Made by a program: the position numbers and the translations under genes | The notes under the pieces: generated by a model | What the model was told of the DNA's origin: nothing | Databases searched by the model: none | The model's input: the letters and a program-made list of their open reading frames with translations, nothing else | Source: Ectocarpus siliculosus | Lineage: Eukaryota; Sar; Phaeophyceae; Ectocarpales; Ectocarpaceae | Assembly (NCBI GenBank): GCA_000310025.1 | Contig: FN649740.1 | Coordinates: 1-14,287, forward strand | Direction of reading: 5' to 3' | DNA length: 14,287 nt | In this document: piece after piece, positions 1 through 6,944 of the stretch | Position numbering within the stretch: the first letter of the stretch is position 1 | Layout: every line of letters begins with the position of its first letter

Positions 1-376
1 ACGCTTCAAACGCACTCGTGAAAATCCGCAACGCAACCTCCATCGATCGATTTTTGAGGAAATCATCACTCCAAACAGGGACCTCGACTTTGTCCCGCTG
101 TTTCAACTCTACTGTCTGGGCGCTAGACGTGCCTGAATGGGCACGATGCCCCTGGTCCTGGGAGTTTGCCGTGAAAGCATGCTTGAGAAGGTCGACCAGC
201 TGACGCATCGAGTCTTGCTGATCTCCCCCCGCCGCCGCTCTCCCTCCCAGATTGTCTTGTTCTTCTGCATCGGCGGTGAACGAATAGTTGGTTCCTCCAT
301 CGCCGGTGCCTTCTCCCGGGGAAGGATCACCATGACCTTGTCCCCCCGGAGGCTGTCGTCCGTCTCCATCCGGCAT
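1..376 (-). CDS. Partial unknown protein, possibly Gag-like N-terminus (runs off left edge)
   Basis: Reading the minus strand from an ATG at 376-374 gives 125 codons without a stop, to the window edge. The frame is closed just upstream by TAG at 421-419. The first ~65 residues are rich in Gly, Pro, Asp, Glu and Gln and look disordered. The next part (SMRQLVDLLKHAF) reads like an amphipathic helix, and the last stretch (VEVPVWSDDFLKN, then MEVALRIFTSAF) looks like the start of a folded domain. Such a layout (acidic disordered head, then helical domain) is common in retrotransposon Gag, and the neighbourhood is full of mobile DNA. No zinc knuckle or other diagnostic motif lies within the window, so Gag is inference and a host protein is equally possible. 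The overlapping frames on both strands are less protein-like. Confidence 0.4.
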   Translation of the reverse strand, partial: MPDGDGRQPPGGQGHGDPSPGEGTGDGGTNYSFTADAEEQDNLGGRAAAGGDQQDSMRQLVDLLKHAFTANSQDQGHRAHSGTSSAQTVELKQRDKVEVPVWSDDFLKNRSMEVALRIFTSAFEA

Positions 377-1085
377 CTTGCGCGCGTAGACACAGCGGCC
401 ACTCTCTTGATCGAAACGCTAGCGTGTTGAGTAGCTTTGTGCGTGGGTGCCTCGGCGCGGGGTCCCGTAGTGGGAAACAAAAGGTGCCAGCAGCTGGGTA
501 CTGCCAACGGTCAAAATGTAGAAACTATCCGCGGGCGTGAAAGCCCTTCTACGTGGTGGAGCGTGGAAGCTCGTGTATAATATAGTTGTGGCGTGGAAGC
601 CGGGTGGCGTGGTGGCCCTGATGTAAAGGTATATGTAGGGACGTGGGAGTCCTGAAGGCGTGGAAGCCGGGTTGGCGTGATAGCCGGAGTATGGGCGTGG
701 AAGCCGGGGTTGGCGTGAGAGCCGGAAAAAGGACTTGATTATACACAGAAAAAGGAAGTGAGGAACCACAAGCCACGCACACAAATTCCGTTGTAGACAC
801 CCATACCCTCAAACCTGCAATATGTGATAAAGTTGGTACCACCAAATCTAATCCATAGCAACCATTGAACCCCCAAACTCCCCGCTCCATCTGCTCGGGA
901 AATTCTTGCTCGCAATAATCTGTTGATGCTGTGAGTACATCCAACAGTTGCTGCGGAGCGGGTCGGTTTCTGCTTGATTTCGACACCGAGAAGGTACGGA
1001 GTGCAGCAATAGTAGTGGCGTGTAGTACGATGCCGCAATGACGTTAATGGCATCAATTCCGCGCTCCATCCCAGGTCCAAGTGAG
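377..1085. other. Non-coding stretch upstream of the partial minus-strand frame
   Basis: Apart from the mini-hairpin array at 533-723 I see no convincing gene. Minus-strand frames here read as low-complexity Pro/His/Arg-rich sequence produced by the array. I looked for LTR ends and a primer-binding site that would go with a Gag reading at 1-376, and found none that I could defend. Element A begins at the right-hand end of this stretch. Confidence 0.5.
533..723. repeat. Array of nine mini-hairpins with shared GTGRNR loop
   Basis: Nine short inverted repeats follow the plan stem-GTGRNR-stem: GGGC/GCCC at 533-546, GAGC/GCTC at 559-572, GGC/GCC at 590-601 and 606-617, GGAC/GTCC at 639-652, and GGC/GCC at 657-668, 674-685, 694-705 and 712-723. 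Loops are GTGGAA (four), GTGAAA, GTGGTG, GTGGGA, GTGATA and GTGAGA. Spacing is irregular (4 to 21 bases), so this is not a plain minisatellite with one period. Two units carry paired changes that keep the stem. On the minus strand the unit reads GGC-TTCCAC-GCC. Function is unknown. Confidence 0.7.
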
Positions 1086-1087
1086 TA

Positions 1088-1116
1088 CAGTAGGGGGACC
1101 TGTTTAGTGCCGGTTG
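1088..1116 (+). repeat. Left terminal inverted repeat of element A
   Basis: The sequence pairs with 4917-4945 in inverted orientation over 29 positions with one mismatch (fourth base, T versus G). The flanking TA is at 1086-1087. Confidence 0.85.
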
Positions 1117-1121
1117 TACGT

Positions 1122-1163
1122 GTCTAGAGATTTCACCGGCACTAAACCGGGCACCCGGCACTA
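1122..1163 (+). repeat. 42-bp subterminal direct repeat of element A, left copy
   Basis: This stretch lines up without gaps, in the same orientation, with 4873-4914 near the right end (about six mismatches). It contains CACCGGCACTA, an ACCGGG and CCCGGCACTA. The element therefore has a direct repeat inside its inverted termini. Confidence 0.75.
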
Positions 1164-1290
1164 TTGCGAATACATGTAGTGCCAAAACGGCACTACGATT
1201 GAGGTGACATATTTCAAACTCGAGATTCCTGGATTATTTGACTGGATTGTCGGGATTCCCGAGAATTCGAGTTTGAAATACCGCGCGGAG

Positions 1291-1314
1291 ATTCCCGAAC
1301 CATGGGTCGGGAAT
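1291..1314. repeat. CCATGG-centred palindrome in left end of element C
   Basis: This 24-nt near-palindrome (ATTCCCGA...TCGGGAAT) has one mismatched pair. A related palindrome lies at 3613-3634 in the right end, so both ends may extrude hairpins. Confidence 0.65.
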
Positions 1315-1368
1315 TTCCGGCTGGATCTTTGTTCCCGAATAATCATTCAGAGGGGTGTGTTGGCCCGA

Positions 1369-1377
1369 TTTTAAATT
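1369..1377. repeat. Target-site duplication of element D, left copy
   Basis: TTTTAAATT is repeated exactly at 2691-2699, directly abutting both ends of the fold-back. Confidence 0.85.
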
Positions 1378-1955
1378 GGGAAATAGACACAAGTGGGTAT
1401 ACCCACCCCTTTCTCGGACAAAAGTGGGTACTCGAAAATCCAGCGCGCGCGCACTCCATAGGCGACCCCCAAACGACTCAAAACCCCATTCTGACACCTG
1501 GTCGACACAGCCAGGGACCATACACAGCACGGGCATCGATTTTTTCCCACTTTTATGCACACCTTTGGCCCTATTACCGCCGACGCGCGCAAGGCCTCAC
1601 CAGAGTGCCCACTTATGTCCGACATCGCGGTGGGTATACCCACCGGCGTCAACTAATTTTTTCATGTACCCACTTGTGTCTGTATTTTGACCCACTTTTG
1701 TCCAAATTGTACCCACTTTTGTCCACTTACGGACGGCGAAAATCGAGCGGAAATCGACCTCCACGTCACCGCACGGCAGAACATCGAATAGACTCAGAAC
1801 GTCTCAGAACCTCCCAAAACCGTATCCATAGCATACTTCCTATCCATGGCTTCCGACTGCGGACCGACCACGGAGGAACATGTCAGAAACATGCCAGACC
1901 CGTTCGGTACCGGCACGGGAAGATACCAGGCACGGGAAGATACCCGCGGCAAGCC
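1378..1955 (+). repeat. Left arm of fold-back element D
   Basis: The arm holds about seven degenerate copies of CCCACTTNTGTCC in either orientation (near 1388, 1417, 1546, 1608, 1667, 1691 and 1711) and two GTGGGTATACCCAC palindromes (near 1394 and 1630). These may be transposase-binding sites; that is inference. Confidence 0.85.
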
Positions 1956-2127
1956 GACTGCTGCGGTGACGGGTCGGTGTGCACTCCTCGTGGTGGTTGG
2001 TGTATTTGTGTGTGTGTGTTGTTGCTGTTTGCGCGTCTTTTTGTTCTGTATGCGCGACCCGTTGGTTGTGTTGTCCGTTGTGTGTCACGCATTTATTTGT
2101 GGCGTGTCGTAAGTGCGCTGCTTGCCG

Positions 2128-2690
2128 GGCTTGCCGCGGGTATCTTCCCGTGCCGGTACCGAAGGGGTCTGGCATGTGTTTCTGACATGTTCCTCCGTGG
2201 TCGGTCCGCAGTCGGAAGCCATGGATAGGAAGTATGCTATGGATACGGTTTTGGGAGGTTCTGAGACGTTCTGAGTCTATTCGATGTTCTGCCGTGCGGT
2301 GACGTGGAGGTCGATTTCCGCTCGATTTTCGCCGTCCGTAAGTGGACATAAGTGGGTACAATTTGGACAAAAGTGGGTCAAAATACAGACACAAGTGGGT
2401 ACATGAAAAAATTAGTTGACGCCGGTGGGTATACCCACCGCGATGTCGGACATAAGTGGGCACTCTGGTGAGGCCTTGCGCGCGTCGGCGGTATTAGGGC
2501 CAAAGGTGTGCATAAAAGTGGGAAAAAATCGATTCCCGTGCTGTGTATGGTCCCTGGCTGTGTCGGCCAGGTGTCACAAAGGGGTTTTGAGTCGTTTGGG
2601 GGTCGCCTATGGAGTGCGCGCGCGCTGGATTTTCGAGTACCCACTTTTGTCCGAGAAAGGGGTGGGTATACCCACTTGTGTCTATTTCCC
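2128..2690 (-). repeat. Right arm of fold-back element D
   Basis: The arm is the inverted copy of 1378-1955, slightly shorter because it lacks the 17-bp internal duplication and carries a 2-base insertion near the inner end. The motif array and palindromes of the left arm are all repeated here. Confidence 0.85.
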
Positions 2691-2699
2691 TTTTAAATT

Positions 2700-3579
2700 T
2701 GTTCAGGAAGGATCTTTAGCTTTTTGTAACTCCGCCCGTGACGGAAGGGAGGAACAGCTCGCACGACGGTAACAACCGCACGAACACCGACTGCTACCAC
2801 TCGAACAGCTACCACCGTGCAAGCTTGCTAGCCAGCGTGGCTTCTACCTTGGAGGCTGTTCCACCCCTCCGTCCTCCTGTTTGAGATATATCACAGATGA
2901 TGTATTCACATGTAGGTATGCACAGCTTCATAAATCTCTCATCCAGTTAGTCTATGCATCGATCCTCTGCTGTCGTCGCTCCAGAATCGGTTGCGGTGTG
3001 TTTTTTCTTTCCAAAGGCTCTTCTCCGCTTGGTGACATAAGTATGCAAACATCATAACCATCAACCGTGAGATTGCCTTCCTGAAAGGTGCATGGATAAG
3101 TAACTGGGGCACGAGTGGCTAGGGTGTGCGTGTCTGGTGTGTGTGACTCGTGTTGGCAACGAGCCGTAGTTGTCTGTTGCTGTGTTCATCATCGTGTTCA
3201 TCATGCATGCATGCGATATTTCAGCCAGCTGCCCAGCCGGAGAGAGAGGGAAAATCGCATCTCGCTGCGTGGTGTCGCTCTGTCTCTCTCTTGAAACACA
3301 TCCCAACCACATACTCAACACAGGCGTGTGCGTATTCATTCTACGTAGATCGCTGACAGCAGCGTAGCAGTTATGAAAGTCTCCCGTCTCTCCAAGTTGG
3401 TCTCTCTCTCCAACGTACTGCTGTATACTGCTGCAGCGTAGTACATATGTGTGGCAGCAAGGTGTGCGCACACGGACGGAGTTTCGGATTATTACACGTC
3501 ATTTTTTGGAATATTAATATTAACGTCGAAACAGCCATATATCAAGGCCTCCCCGTTCAAAGATATGTAGTCTACCCCA
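2700..3579. other. Interior of element C, no gene seen
   Basis: This part of element C right of the fold-back has short open frames on both strands but none with recognisable motifs or plausible protein composition. It includes CACACA/GTGTGT-rich and CTCTCT-rich patches (around 3125-3150 and 3270-3300) and repeated CTGCTG/CAGCAG around 3355-3440. Confidence 0.5.
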
Positions 3580-3704
3580 CGAGTTTGAAATAGAAACTGG
3601 ATTTCCACGGAGATTCCTGAACCATGGTTCGGGACAACAATAGCCAAATAAATATCAAGGAACCGGGAACGCGAGTTTGAAATATGTCAAGGGCTGGCCA
3701 ATCC

Positions 3705-3733
3705 CTCATTAGTGCCAGTCTGGCACTAATGAG
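3705..3733. repeat. Perfect hairpin in element A (14-bp stem)
   Basis: CTCATTAGTGCCAG and its exact complement are separated by a single T. It includes two inverted AGTGCC motifs and lies just right of element C. It is the surviving part of a larger palindromic region seen intact in element B at 5095-5153. Confidence 0.75.
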
Positions 3734-4180
3734 TTTGTGTTCGACTTACATGGTGTAGCGCCCACGCTTGCAGGGTCAACAGAGTACGAAACACTACTGT
3801 TGAGTGAAGTTCCAGCGTCGGCGTGGGCAGACTTTCTTTCCTGCGACACGTGTGGTTCGAACCTGTGGAGCCCACAAGAGTTTGTTGCAAAAAAAGATAC
3901 AGAAGTTTCGGGCTACAGCCTCACCAGGACTAGTCGACGGCGAAAGAAGACACGTCATGTACTCGAGTAAGCTGTGACGGCACAAACTGCTTGTGAAGCT
4001 CTCGTTCGTACAAAATATCACTGCTCGTTGCCTACTTCGATGTTGCAGAATGAAAATGAAGAAAATACTCCAAAAAAAGAAAAGCGCACCAAAGACACAA
4101 AAAAAAACACTGTAATCCCCGCCCTCACTACGTCGGGACAAATTCTCTCCTGTCTGCCTGGCGCACCCGCTTCGATGTTG

Positions 4181-4507
4181 CAAGAAAAAGCAAAAAAACA
4201 CAAGGATCGACTGTCTGCCTTCATGTGCGCCAATGCCGACGGCACTGCGAAGGTTGACATGACCATCATCGGGAAGGCAAAGGAACCCCGCTGCTTCAAG
4301 AACACGGCTTCACCTCTCAAGTACTTCTCGCAGGCCAACGCGTGGTCCGACACCGCGACGTTCCGCAAGTGGTGGTGTGAAGTCTTCCTCCCATTAACGC
4401 GCTTCACTGCAGTACCGAACCTGTGCTGCTTCTGATGGACGGCTGTTCTTCTCACGGTGATCTAGTGGATGATCGGGGGCAACTTACCATCAAGATCTAC
4501 CCTCCGC
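4181..4507 (+). pseudogene. Broken pogo/Tigger-type DDE_1 transposase fragment
   Basis: The plus-strand frame entered around 4181 encodes KDRLSAFMCANADGT, then TIIGKAKEPRCFKN, and later TFRKWWCEVFLP. These match the core blocks of the DDE_1 (pogo/Tigger/CENP-B-like) transposase fold. After a 1-base frame change near 4385-4395 the next frame continues with PVLLLMDGCSSHG, the block holding the second catalytic aspartate, and ends around a YPP motif. The N-terminal helix-turn-helix domain and the block with the first aspartate are missing. The DQG-type block expected after the prolines is not recognisable. The family is usually 400-550 residues; about 110 are visible here. TTCGATGTTGCA occurs just upstream at about 4036 and 4170, so a deletion between short repeats may have removed the 5' part. 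It is non-functional. Confidence 0.8.
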
Positions 4508-4738
4508 TAGAACATGGTGATTTTCGTTGTCATCATCAAACATGCTGCCGCAAATGCCGTGCAGCCGCCCGCCACATCCTCCCTGGCAGCCGTGGCCATG
4601 AGGGTCTTGTGGCGTTGAGTCTGGTTGAGCGCACAGTTCACCTTCCGCACATGGCATGGTACGCCCCTGCGCAGAGTTGTTCGGGTCTGCAGCAGCACGT
4701 GTACCCTATTTCTCTGTGTGGAGTCTGTCTTCTCTGCC

Positions 4739-4771
4739 TGGTGTGTGTGTGTGTGTGTGTTCGCGCGCGCG
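4739..4771. repeat. (GT)n-(CG)n tract beside right end of element A
   Basis: Ten GT units (4741-4760) run into an alternating CG tract (4762-4771). Alternating purine-pyrimidine DNA of this type can adopt Z-form. Element B has a comparable tract in the same place. Confidence 0.75.
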
Positions 4772-4829
4772 GGGTAACCGGCACTATTGGAGGTGACAGC
4801 GGCGCCGAACCGGCACTATACCGGGCAAG

Positions 4830-4862
4830 CTCTCAACAGTGCCAGTCTGGCACTATTGAGAG
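4830..4862. repeat. Hairpin near right end of element A (16-bp stem, one mismatch)
   Basis: Arms 4830-4845 and 4847-4862 are complementary except at one position, with a single T between. It shares the core GCCAGTCTGGC with the hairpin at 3705-3733. It lies in about 76 bp of sequence that element B lacks. Confidence 0.7.
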
Positions 4863-4872
4863 CACCGCCTGT

Positions 4873-4914
4873 GTCCAGAGATTTTACCGGCGCTATATCG
4901 GGCACCTGGCACTA
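4873..4914 (+). repeat. 42-bp subterminal direct repeat of element A, right copy
   Basis: Same orientation and length as 1122-1163, ungapped, with about six mismatches. Confidence 0.75.
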
Positions 4915-4916
4915 AT

Positions 4917-4945
4917 CAACCGGCACTAAACAGGTCCCCCTCCTG
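4917..4945 (-). repeat. Right terminal inverted repeat of element A
   Basis: It pairs with 1088-1116; the flanking TA is at 4946-4947. Confidence 0.85.
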
Positions 4946-4947
4946 TA

Positions 4948-5007
4948 GCGTAAAACCATCAGGCACAACCCTATATGCAAGTTTATCACCCGAGTCACTA
5001 AATTCAG
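4948..5007. other. 60-bp spacer between elements A and B
   Basis: This is presumably the original host sequence between two independent TA insertions. No feature is visible in it. Confidence 0.5.
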
Positions 5008-5094
5008 TACAGCAGCGGGGGGACCTGTTTAGTGCCGGTACAGTATGTGCGCAGAGCGTTCACCGGCACTAATGCACCCGGCACCAATGCGATT

Positions 5095-5153
5095 AGTGCC
5101 AAACCGGCACTATTGAGGGTTGGTCAATCCCTCATTAGTGCCGGTTTGGCACT
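5095..5153. repeat. Large hairpin in element B (25-bp stem, 9-nt loop)
   Basis: Arms 5095-5119 and 5129-5153 are complementary at 24 of 25 positions around the loop 5120-5128. The corresponding site in element A was split by element C at the edge of the loop. Confidence 0.8.
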
Positions 5154-5801
5154 ATTGATGCCGTGTTTGATTTTATGCTGTGGCGCTCACGCTTGCGGGG
5201 CCAACAGAGTACGAAATGGATCGGCATAGTGAAGTAGCGTGGGTGTGGGCAGACTTTCTCGCGACACGTGTGGGTCCACCCTGCCGGTCGAACCCGCAAC
5301 AGTGTGTTATACAATAATATTGTTGCATTTTGGGCTACAGTAGTGCCAGCACTATTATTATTTAGTCCACGACGAAAGGATGACACACATCATGCACCCG
5401 ATTAACCTGTGACGGCAAAAACTGCTTGTAAAGCTCTCGTTCGCACAAAACGAAAACCTCACTCCCCGTTGCCCTTCTTCGATGTTGCAAAATGACAAAA
5501 AAAAGCAACACGACAAAGAGCGCACACAAGAAAAAAAAGAAAACACTGCAGCTACTTACAGCTGTAACCCCCACCCTCACTACGTCGCGGTACAATTGTA
5601 ACTCTCTCATGTCTGCCTGGCCCACCAGCTTCGTTGTAGGAAAAAAAAAAAAGAGAGACGCACGACAGGAAGCGCACCGCAGAAAAAAAAGCAACCACGC
5701 ATCGACCGCGCTAACCGGCTGACCAATGAAAAGACGTCAGTCTTAGTGCGGTTGAAAACACAAAATACTTCTATCTGCCATGAACTGGGACCCCGTGAGG
5801 C

Positions 5802-5851
5802 GTGCGTGTGTGTGTGTGTGTGTGTATTTGGCGAGCACGCGCGCGCGCGCG
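5802..5851. repeat. (GT)n and (CG)n tracts beside right end of element B
   Basis: A GT run (5802-5826) is followed after about ten bases by a CACGCG...CG run (5836-5851). It matches the position and order of the tract in element A. Confidence 0.75.
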
Positions 5852-5944
5852 AACTGGCACTATTGGGGTGACAGCGGCGCCCAACCGGCGCTAATCCGGG
5901 CACCTGGCACTAGTCAACCGGCAATAAACAGGTCCCCCCACCTG

Positions 5945-6614
5945 CAATATCAAGTGCTGCTGCACGTATTCGTCACACGCTGCCGTGGCTCGGAACAGCT
6001 TACAGTATCCTATACTCCTGCTGTAGGCGCCGGCAGGGAGCGGCCCGAGAGGGTTAATGCGCACGGGGGACATTGTGATCTCGTTTTACACCCACTGTGG
6101 CGGGGTGCTGTTGGTCGGCGAAACCCGACACCATCCCGCGGGACAACGGGAAACAACGAAACAACTGGGTTGGGTGGACAGCGGGTATGAAAGGACTTTA
6201 CGCATAGTCATGGACAGAACAGAAAGAAGTAGATTGTAGCGAGGAAGGTGATGATCTGATGATCTGTATCCTCGAAACCCGGCGTCGGCCAAAACAAGTG
6301 GCAATGGTAGGGAAGATGGGGAAAAGTGTCACTATAAAGCGCGATCAAACGTAGACACCAATGATCAAATGGCGGAGGCAAGAACACCACAACTCCGTAT
6401 TATATAGCACTGCTGTAAGTAGCTGCCCTCCCGCGTATGTATTCCCGCAACGGGGCGTGGTACTTGGCATACTGGATAGGGAGGAGCAATGAGCCGTGGG
6501 GTCGGCTCAATACCTGCAGTAGTCTCTATCTGCGATGCTGTGTGTGATGGGGACTTCCTCCGCACTTCATACTACACTAGATAGAACCCACGGGCAGCGC
6601 GGTGTGGAAAGCAG
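5945..6614. other. Unassigned stretch, no gene seen
   Basis: The sequence has short open frames on both strands but no motif I recognise. Composition is mixed and no repeat of elsewhere in the window was found. Possible host intergenic DNA. Confidence 0.4.
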
Positions 6615-6944
6615 ATGGAAAGTGGCAGGAGCACAGCAGTTCCAACGGACAAGACGGACAAGAGCCAGCTCGTTCTCTCGCATGGACCGTTTGTCAACAT
6701 ATCAGTCTCTCTGTTTCGCTTGCTGGCGGCGGCGTCGTTTGTTTGCTACGCCTTTTATCCCCCGCCCTATCGTTGTCCAGCGAAGACGTCATCTCTACAT
6801 CTTTCTGAGTCCCACGTGGCGATTGCATCAACAGCACCAACCGCCTCAACTTCACCCTCTGCTGCTGCTGTTGTTGCTGCTGTGGGCAAGACCTCAATCT
6901 ATTCTATCCTGTTTTCACCCATCGATTTCTCCAACGGCAATTAG
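6615..6944 (+). CDS. Candidate small membrane/secreted protein or exon, unknown
   Basis: A 109-codon frame from ATG to TAA. Residues ~28-48 (VSLFRLLAAASFVCYAF) are hydrophobic and could be a signal anchor or transmembrane segment. The following Ser/Thr/Ala-rich region, partly encoded by a CTG/TTG microsatellite (6859-6882), looks disordered. Composition is more protein-like than the overlapping Arg/His/Leu-rich frame from 6535, but nothing ties it to a family. No neighbour gives a function. It may be spurious or a first exon. Confidence 0.2.
   Translation: MESGRSTAVPTDKTDKSQLVLSHGPFVNISVSLFRLLAAASFVCYAFYPPPYRCPAKTSSLHLSESHVAIASTAPTASTSPSAAAVVAAVGKTSIYSILFSPIDFSNGN
6859..6882. repeat. CTG/TTG trinucleotide microsatellite
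   Basis: Imperfect run of eight CTG/TTG triplets. It gives poly-Ala/Val in the plus frame above and poly-Gln in the antisense frame. Confidence 0.8.

Larger units (their letters stand above)
1378..2690. mobile_element. Element D: fold-back, Mutator-like (MULE-type) non-autonomous element
   Basis: Two long arms, 1378-1955 and 2128-2690, are inverted copies of each other with few differences (one is a 17-bp duplication in the left arm around 1926-1943). They surround a 172-bp GT-rich loop. The outer ends begin GGGAAATAGACACAAGTGGG. A perfect 9-bp direct duplication, TTTTAAATT, lies immediately outside at 1369-1377 and 2691-2699. A 9-bp duplication, very long inverted ends and a terminal G fit Mutator-like elements. 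No transposase is present, so it would depend on one elsewhere. Long open frames crossing it on both strands translate the same sequence from each arm and look like palindrome artefacts. High arm identity suggests this is the youngest insertion in the nest. Confidence 0.85.
1205..3689. mobile_element. Element C: non-autonomous DNA transposon inserted in element A, class unassigned
   Basis: The ends are perfect 18-bp inverted repeats, TGACATATTTCAAACTCG at 1205-1222 and its complement at 3672-3689. AGG flanks both sides (1202-1204 and 3690-3692). Removing the element and one AGG restores TTGAGGGCTGGCC, which matches the uninterrupted TTGAGGGTTGGTC in element B (5112-5124). The TTTCAAACTCG motif recurs inverted at 1268-1280 and at 3580-3591. 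Each end also has a near-palindrome around CCATGG (1291-1314 and 3613-3634). Element D is nested inside; without D and its duplication C is about 1.16 kb. No transposase is visible. A 3-bp duplication is compatible with PIF/Harbinger, CACTA or Academ, but the end sequence matches none that I recognise. Confidence 0.75.
1088..4945 (+). mobile_element. Element A: pogo/Tigger-like (Tc1/mariner superfamily) DNA transposon, interrupted
   Basis: The ends are 29-bp inverted repeats (1088-1116 and 4917-4945) that differ at one base and start with CAGTAGGGGGACC and CAGGAGGGGGACC. TA dinucleotides flank both ends (1086-1087 and 4946-4947), as expected for Tc1/mariner-superfamily target duplication; CAG-type ends are usual for pogo/Tigger. 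A broken DDE_1 transposase on the plus strand (4181-4507) supports the family. Subterminal regions hold many copies of CCGGCACTA in both orientations. Element C (1205-3689) is inserted in the left subterminal region; removing C and one AGG leaves about 1.37 kb. The copy cannot mobilise itself because its transposase is fragmentary. The relative at 5010-5944 shares ends and the 3' part of the left half. Confidence 0.85.
5010..5944 (+). mobile_element. Element B: short non-autonomous relative of pogo-like element A
   Basis: The left end (CAGCAGCGGGGGGACCTG, 5010) and right end (inverse complement CAGGTGGGGGGACCTG, ending 5944) match those of element A. TA precedes the left end (5008-5009); the right flank is CA (5945-5946), probably a decayed TA. 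The interior from about 5155 to 5540 follows the same order of sequence as element A at 3730-4110 (for example GCCAACAGAGTACGAAA, then ACTGCTTGTAAAGCTCTCG) but with many substitutions. The DDE transposase region is absent, so B is a deletion derivative of the family and not a recent copy of this A. Short frames within it, such as the Lys-rich one near 5492, come from A-rich tracts. Confidence 0.8.

Noticed and set aside
109-507. 132-codon minus-strand frame in the first half kilobase
   Set aside because: It overlaps the open frame 376-1 in another phase and has less protein-like composition (Arg/Thr/Ser/Pro-rich).
533-723. CRISPR-like array
   Set aside because: Units are short, variable and irregularly spaced without unique spacers of constant length; the context is eukaryotic.
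780-860. Possible LTR end and primer-binding site (TGGTACC region)
   Set aside because: No complementarity to a tRNA 3' end that I can defend, no paired LTR in the window, and TG/CA ends are not defined.
1302-2463. Long open frames of 308 codons (plus) and 207 codons (minus) across the fold-back element
   Set aside because: Both translate the same sequence from opposite arms of the palindrome, share identical peptides and have no motif; they are artefacts of the inverted repeat.
3826-3880. Possible tRNA-like piece: GGTTCGAACC with flanking GTGGGC/GCCCAC
   Set aside because: The paired ends are only about 55 nt apart, no D-arm, anticodon arm or A-box fits, and the equivalent site in element B does not preserve it.
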